A DNA stretch of 53,295 nucleotides from Brachionus rotundiformis (taxonomy: Eukaryota > Rotifera > Eurotatoria > Ploima > Brachionidae): NCBI GenBank assembly GCA_016802295.1, contig JAESIW010000167.1, forward strand, positions 44,404 through 97,698, written 5' to 3'. Positions 48,453-53,295 of the stretch are shown in pieces. The notes under the pieces were generated by a model that did no database searches, was not told where the DNA came from, and worked only from the letters and a program-made list of their open reading frames with translations. Position 1 is the first letter of the stretch, and the number at the start of each line of letters is the position of its first letter. Both the position numbers and the translations under genes were made by a program.

Positions 48453-51400
48453 ATGGTATATATAATTTTAAAGAAAAAGTATTCGATTGTTTATTTATTT
48501 TAATTTTAGTCACATAGTGTTAGTTCAGCACCCAGCTCGAACAGTTCCCATAGTTCCAAACGCTTTTCAAGACGATACCGAACGGTTGCTACGAGATCTG
48601 AAGTGGACGAAAATCTATTCGGTACCCCGAACCGAATCAAACAGGCACAAGAAATGAGAGAAAATAGATCAAGTAAAATTTATTTTATTAATTAATTAAT
48701 TAATTGATATAATTTATTGGCAATCTAATTAATTTCAGCTAACCAAATTGATTCTCGTGCTGGTTTAGACAGGTCCTCGTCGGAAAAAAACTTGAGAAAG
48801 CCTCAAAAAGAATACATCCGACACATTACCAAGGATCTTATCAGAGAAATATTGTAATTTGGTTATTTATTTTTATTTTTTTTGTATTTTAATTTTTATA
48901 AAAGAGTGCCTGAGGATAATGGAGCCCAGCCGATTGTAATTGACAAAGGAACATACAATCGCTTGCTACAAAGTTGTAATTACAAGACCAAAGAAACTCT
49001 CGAGCGAGAAAAACAAGAAAAGGAAGAAGAACAAAATCGAATAATTGTACTAATTAAATAAAATTTTATTTTCATTGTTTTAAATAGATAAAAATTTAGA
49101 GAGAAATGAGCGAAAGAAAGAAAAATATTCAAAAGTTTGACAATGAGAGGAAGAAGAATGAAAAATTGGACGAAATTGACGAACTTGCCAAAGAAGAGGC
49201 CGAGTATTTGTTGAAAAAAGCCAATGAAATGAGACAAGAGGATGAGGACGAAATAAAGCGTTTGAATGAAGTAAAATTAATAATTTTTATCTCAACTTTT
49301 GTTTAATCAAAATTTTAATTTTATTTTCCAAGTTGATCTTGAATGCCAAAGTCCATGCTATCCGAGATGCCCAAGTGATAGAAAAGAAACAAATCAAAAA
49401 AGAAGTTAAGGTAGAAGATAAAAGACTTGACCAAATGATGGAATTGGACAGATTGAATGCCATCAAAATTCAGGAAGAGATAGAAAAAAAGCGAAAACAA
49501 GACAAATTAGAGTATTTAATAAATTTTTTTTAATAATTTTATTTTAATATTTTTTCAATTAGGGGTGCCAAGGTAATATTAAAGCAAATTGAGGAGAATC
49601 GCCAAGAAAAGTTGATCAAAGGCGAAATGAAAGAGCAAGAAAACGAAGCCATGAACAAATATCTGGAACAATTGCAAGCACAGGACTGGGAAGAAGTCAA
49701 ACGAAGAAAAGAAACACAAAAAAAATTAGCCGTAAGGTTTTAAATTTTAAAAGTTAATTAAGTTTTAAATTAAATTTTTTCAGAACGATCTTTTGGCGGC
49801 TAATCGAGAAATGGAGAAACAAAAAGAGCTTCGAAAACAACAAGAAATTATTGCAGACATAAAAGTGCTGGAATACCAGAAGGAGAAGGCTGCACGAGAT
49901 GCTGCATACGAGGCTGAACAAGAACGAAAGCGAATAGAGAAAGAAAAAGAAGTTTCTAGGCTAAGAGCCTTGCAAGAAAGAGCAAGAGACTTGCAGGCCG
50001 AAAAGGATGCTTTGAGAGCCAAGCGAGAACAGGAAAGAAAAGAGAGAGAATGGAGAGAGCAAGAAAAGTTCGAAGCTATGAAAAAAAAGCAAATTGAAGA
50101 TGAAATGAGACTTGCCAGAGAATGGCAAATCAAAAATAAAGAACACTATTTGGCTGTTGAGGCAGCCAAGGAAAGATCCGAATTCCAGAAAGTTCTCAAG
50201 TATTCAATTGATTTAATTTGATGCTTGTTTTTTTAAATTAAGATGGTTTTTTAACAGGGCTCAATTGGAATTGGCAGAAAAGGAGAAGACTGAAGAAGAA
50301 AAGACTCGCTACAGACAAAAGAATTACAGTGACAATCTACAAAAGCAAATTAGATCGAACGAGATTCAGCGTATTCAAGAGAGAAAGAAATTCTTTGAAG
50401 AAGGAATTAAATTGGATGAAGAGGCGAGAATGAGGAGGGCCAAATTGGACGAGATCAAGAAAAAGAAATTGGAAGAACTCAAGTAAACTTTATTTTAAGT
50501 TATTTTACCATTTATCATTTTTAATCTTGAATTAAATTAATATTTCAGCTCAGAGTGTTTTGTTTTCATTAAAGTAGATTTAAAATTATTTTTTATTAAG
50601 TTCATTGGGGAAATAAATTTTAAAGAGACTTAGTCTAGTAAAAACACGAGACTTTATTTGCATGATTTTAAAGTTTTTTCTTTTCATATTTCATTAATTA
50701 AATATTTAAATGATTATTTAATTAAAATTTTTTTTAAAGCTATAGAATAATATAACTTTTCCAAATAAAAGTAACCAGAGATAGAAAAAAATGCATTTTT
50801 ACGTAAAAAATTCATTTTTTGTCCCTAAGAGAAATCTTTTGACTGCACTTTTTAATATCTGATTAAATATAGTTTGTAAATTTTTTATATTTAATTTCCG
50901 ATTTAAAAAAAAATTTATGATTAAGTATATAACTTATAAATATATAATATTGATAGAATTTGATCTCGGATTAACTCAAGTTAATGAATTGCCCCTCACA
51001 TAAAAACAAATTTTTTAGTTAAATAGTTCAAATCTATTAACAACTCTACTAGTGAAAAAATTGTATGTTGGCAAGCATTGTTAGTCTGTATCGATTACCC
51101 ATTGTTATATATGGAATCTTATTTTCAATTCGTTGTCTATGGCAACTCAACGCATCAAGCAAGCTGATCATCAAGTCCTTCTTGTTGACAGGGTAGTTAG
51201 GTAAATTTTTCCAAGCCTAGCCATTCAGGTTACAAAATTCACAAGAACTTCGAGTTGCTCTTCTTAGTACTTAAATAAGTGTATCTATGTCTTTATTCAG
51301 ATAGAGATTCCACATCGAGACAATGTTCACGATATTCTGTTTTGTCAAAAATGGATCAAAGCGTCCAAATTCTGACCATTTAAAATATTTTATTAAAAAA

Positions 51401-52456
51401 ATCAAATAGTGATTTCATTGTGAATTCTGGAAAGTCTTTATTGAAAAGTTTATGCTATTTTCACTGTAAAAAAATTTTAAAGAATGAACAGTGAGAAAAT
51501 AATGAGAAAATAATTTAATCAAAAATTGTTATTAATTTTACAAAATGTTTTTGTATTTTTTAAATAACTTTTGCCAAGAATTTAAGATCTTCAAATTTTA
51601 AATGATAGTCTAACTTGTGGTTCAGATGACTTGCTGCATGTATCATGTCCATGACAAAAATTTTATAGTTTAAACTTGGCCAACTATTTAATATTAAATT
51701 ATTTTAAAAAATAGCTTAATTAAAATATTTAAATTTTAGATATTTAAAAAAAAAGTATTTATCAAACTGAGTCAAATAATCTTTTTATTCTTATATATAA
51801 TTGGCGTTTTCTAAATTTCAGTGATATTACCAAGTATCAGATTGTCTTGTTTTATATAGCTATTTTTATTTTTGATAAAATTATTAATTAAAAAAAGTGA
51901 AATAAAAATTCTGATTGTTTTTTCGTGTTTGAGATCTTTTAAAAGCGGAAGTACTAATTAATAAAAAAAAAGTTAGAGAAAATTTGTTCTATCAGTATGA
52001 GTTTAAGTGATTTTCCTATGCTGAGTTGAAACAAAAGCTTAGGAAGATAGCTATGCTTGACACGCAATAAATAATTTTAAAAATTCTGTCTGATAAATAG
52101 AACTATTCAAATAGTTGGATGCCGTTTTTGTGCTGGTTAATTAATTAAAGATCATTCAATTTAACGTCTAATATCCGAAATATGCATTTATTTATTAAAA
52201 ATTGGGCACAAATTTGGGTTGAGAAATTAGAGCTTTAGTAAGTTTTACTGGTGAGAGAACTGCTTGAAATTGAGAGATCATAATTAAGAATGACATTCTC
52301 GTCTTTATCTTTGTTTGTGACACTACAAGAAATTAAATTAAATAAAGGCTCATGCAATTTAAATTTAATTGTGTTTTTAATTTTAGAATGGCAGGCATAC
52401 CGGATAAATATTGTGCCGAGATCGAAAGAAAAATTAATGGAGCAATCAAAGCGTAA
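48453..52456 (+). CDS. CFAP45: Cilia- and flagella-associated protein 45
   Basis: Exons 48453-48455 (ATG only), 48510-48672, 48739-48853, 48905-49046, 49100-49270, 49333-49511, 49563-49731, 49784-50199, 50258-50482 and 52387-52456 join in frame to 550 residues, matching the usual family length of about 551. CFAP45 is a coiled-coil microtubule inner protein of the axonemal doublet, also reported to bind AMP. Diagnostic stretches are YRTVATRSEVDENLFG near the N-terminus, ITKDLIREIL, LILNAKVHAIRDAQVIEKK, KRLDQMMELDRLNAIKIQEE, EFQKVLKAQLELAEKE, KLDEIKKKKLEELK and the C-terminal GIPDKYCAEIERKINGA. Residues from about 150 to 530 are almost continuous Glu/Lys/Arg-rich coiled coil. The 3-nt first exon is inferred from ATG directly followed by a GTATAT donor and a 54-nt intron. 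The last intron is about 1.9 kb and holds a LINE relic. Confidence 0.93.
51060..51360 (-). mobile_element. LINE relic in the last intron of CFAP45
   Basis: On the minus strand the stretch reads IVSMWNLYLNKDIDTLI, a stop, then VLRRATRS, which corresponds to the SWFPYLEKDI...RRAT segment of the other LINE relics. It is short and decayed, and antisense to CFAP45. The less AT-rich composition sets it apart from the rest of the intron. Confidence 0.55.
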
Positions 52457-53295
52457 AGCACAAATGGTACTCAACTATCGATTACGGAGTCGTATTGTCA
52501 CCAAACCATGATGATACATAATTTTTTAATTTAAATTTTTATTTTAAATTTTGAATTGTTTGTTCTATTTCTTTAATTTTATTAAACTAAAGATGAAATT
52601 TTCATCATTTCATCTAATTTAAATAAATATTTTTAAACAAACACATATAAATTAATTTATTATTAACAATTATTAAAAAATTATTTGAGATAAATTAGCT
52701 CTATTTTTTAATAAATTCAACAAATTGATGAATTTTGAAAGTGGTTTTTAAAAAATGTCAAACACTCTAGGCTATAAGAGAATAAAGCTTGTAAATGGGA
52801 TAAGTTTTAGCCTAAACACAAGATACCATTTGAGAATAGATTACCAGAATTTCATCTGTTTTTTTTAATAGAAAATTTTTAATTGAAAAATTACCACAAA
52901 CACTTATAAAGATAGTTTAATGATAAAGTGAGATTATGACTCCTTGGATGACCTAAAGCTACAATTAAATATCATTTTTGATCCCAAGACGATTAAAAAG
53001 ACTTTTTCCTATTCTTAACCAAAAATCAAAGACACGATTGCCTTTTAACTTTGTATCAAAAAATAAAAATTGTTTTAAATTAAAAGATGAAAATATTGTT
53101 ACTGTATTTTATATTAACTAAATATAAAATTAGCTTATTTTAACCTTTTTTCGATAAATTTGAAAATAATTTTAAGATTTATCATCTTATTAATTGGTTG
53201 ACCAAATTTTTTTAACTTATAATAAATAAAAAAGATAGTTTTATTCTAAATAAATTTAATTAAGATTACTTTGGTCTTAAAATTAGAAACAATGA
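52457..53295. other. Right end of the window
   Basis: The CFAP45 3' region contains AATAAA-like signals near 52620. A short open block at about 52930-53019 (DYDSLDDLKLQLNIIFDP, KTIKKTFSYS, then stop) and another at about 52780-52860 (RIKLVNGISFSLNTRYHL) have coding-like composition, but I cannot link them to a gene or family. Confidence 0.35.

Noticed and set aside
49780..50133. Minus-strand Ser/Cys/Phe-rich open frame
   Set aside because: It is the antisense shadow of the Glu/Lys/Arg-rich CFAP45 coiled coil; the plus frame matches the family and carries the splice sites.

Overview
The window is animal nuclear DNA. It is very AT-rich, and its genes are broken into many exons by GT-AG introns, most of them only about 45-60 nt long. 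The conserved proteins are metazoan: a Discs-large MAGUK, Shisa-type membrane proteins, a hormone-sensitive lipase, SETD2, RNase H1, a NEK11-type kinase and the ciliary microtubule protein CFAP45. CFAP45 and NEK11-type genes suggest a ciliated animal. The base composition, tiny introns and compact spacing (about one gene per 6 kb) would suit a small-genome spiralian such as a monogonont rotifer, but that assignment is inference.

Layout, left to right. 1-1141 (-): NEK11-like kinase whose 3' end runs off the window; its glycine loop is missing and its catalytic Asp is replaced by Asn. 1764-2075: a 156-bp tandem duplication. 2585-3275: LINE relic. 3463-7088 (-): hormone-sensitive lipase with two candidate last exons, each carrying the catalytic Asp and His. 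8743-10447 (+): RNase H1. 12062-12551: long inverted-repeat (foldback) element. 13045-13760: second LINE relic. 14364-21184 (+): SETD2. 22818-32657 (+): three Shisa-like genes in the same orientation, the last with two cysteine modules. 32855-33968 (-): LINE relic interrupted by a solo LTR with a perfect 5-bp target duplication. 33983-34820 (+): two exon-like blocks of an unidentified gene. 37171-44275 (+): Discs-large with L27, three PDZ, SH3 and GK domains. 46640-47160 (-): LINE relic. 48453-52456 (+): CFAP45, with a further LINE relic in its last intron.

Most genes are unrelated neighbours, as usual in an animal chromosome; there are no operons. The exception is the Shisa cluster, which grew by local duplication and then by duplication of one exon inside one copy. 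Gene models were built by hand from reading-frame continuity, splice consensus and matching intron phase. For NEK11, RNASEH1, SETD2, the Shisa genes, DLG and CFAP45 every junction keeps frame, so the exon ends are fairly precise. No tRNA, rRNA or CRISPR array was recognised.
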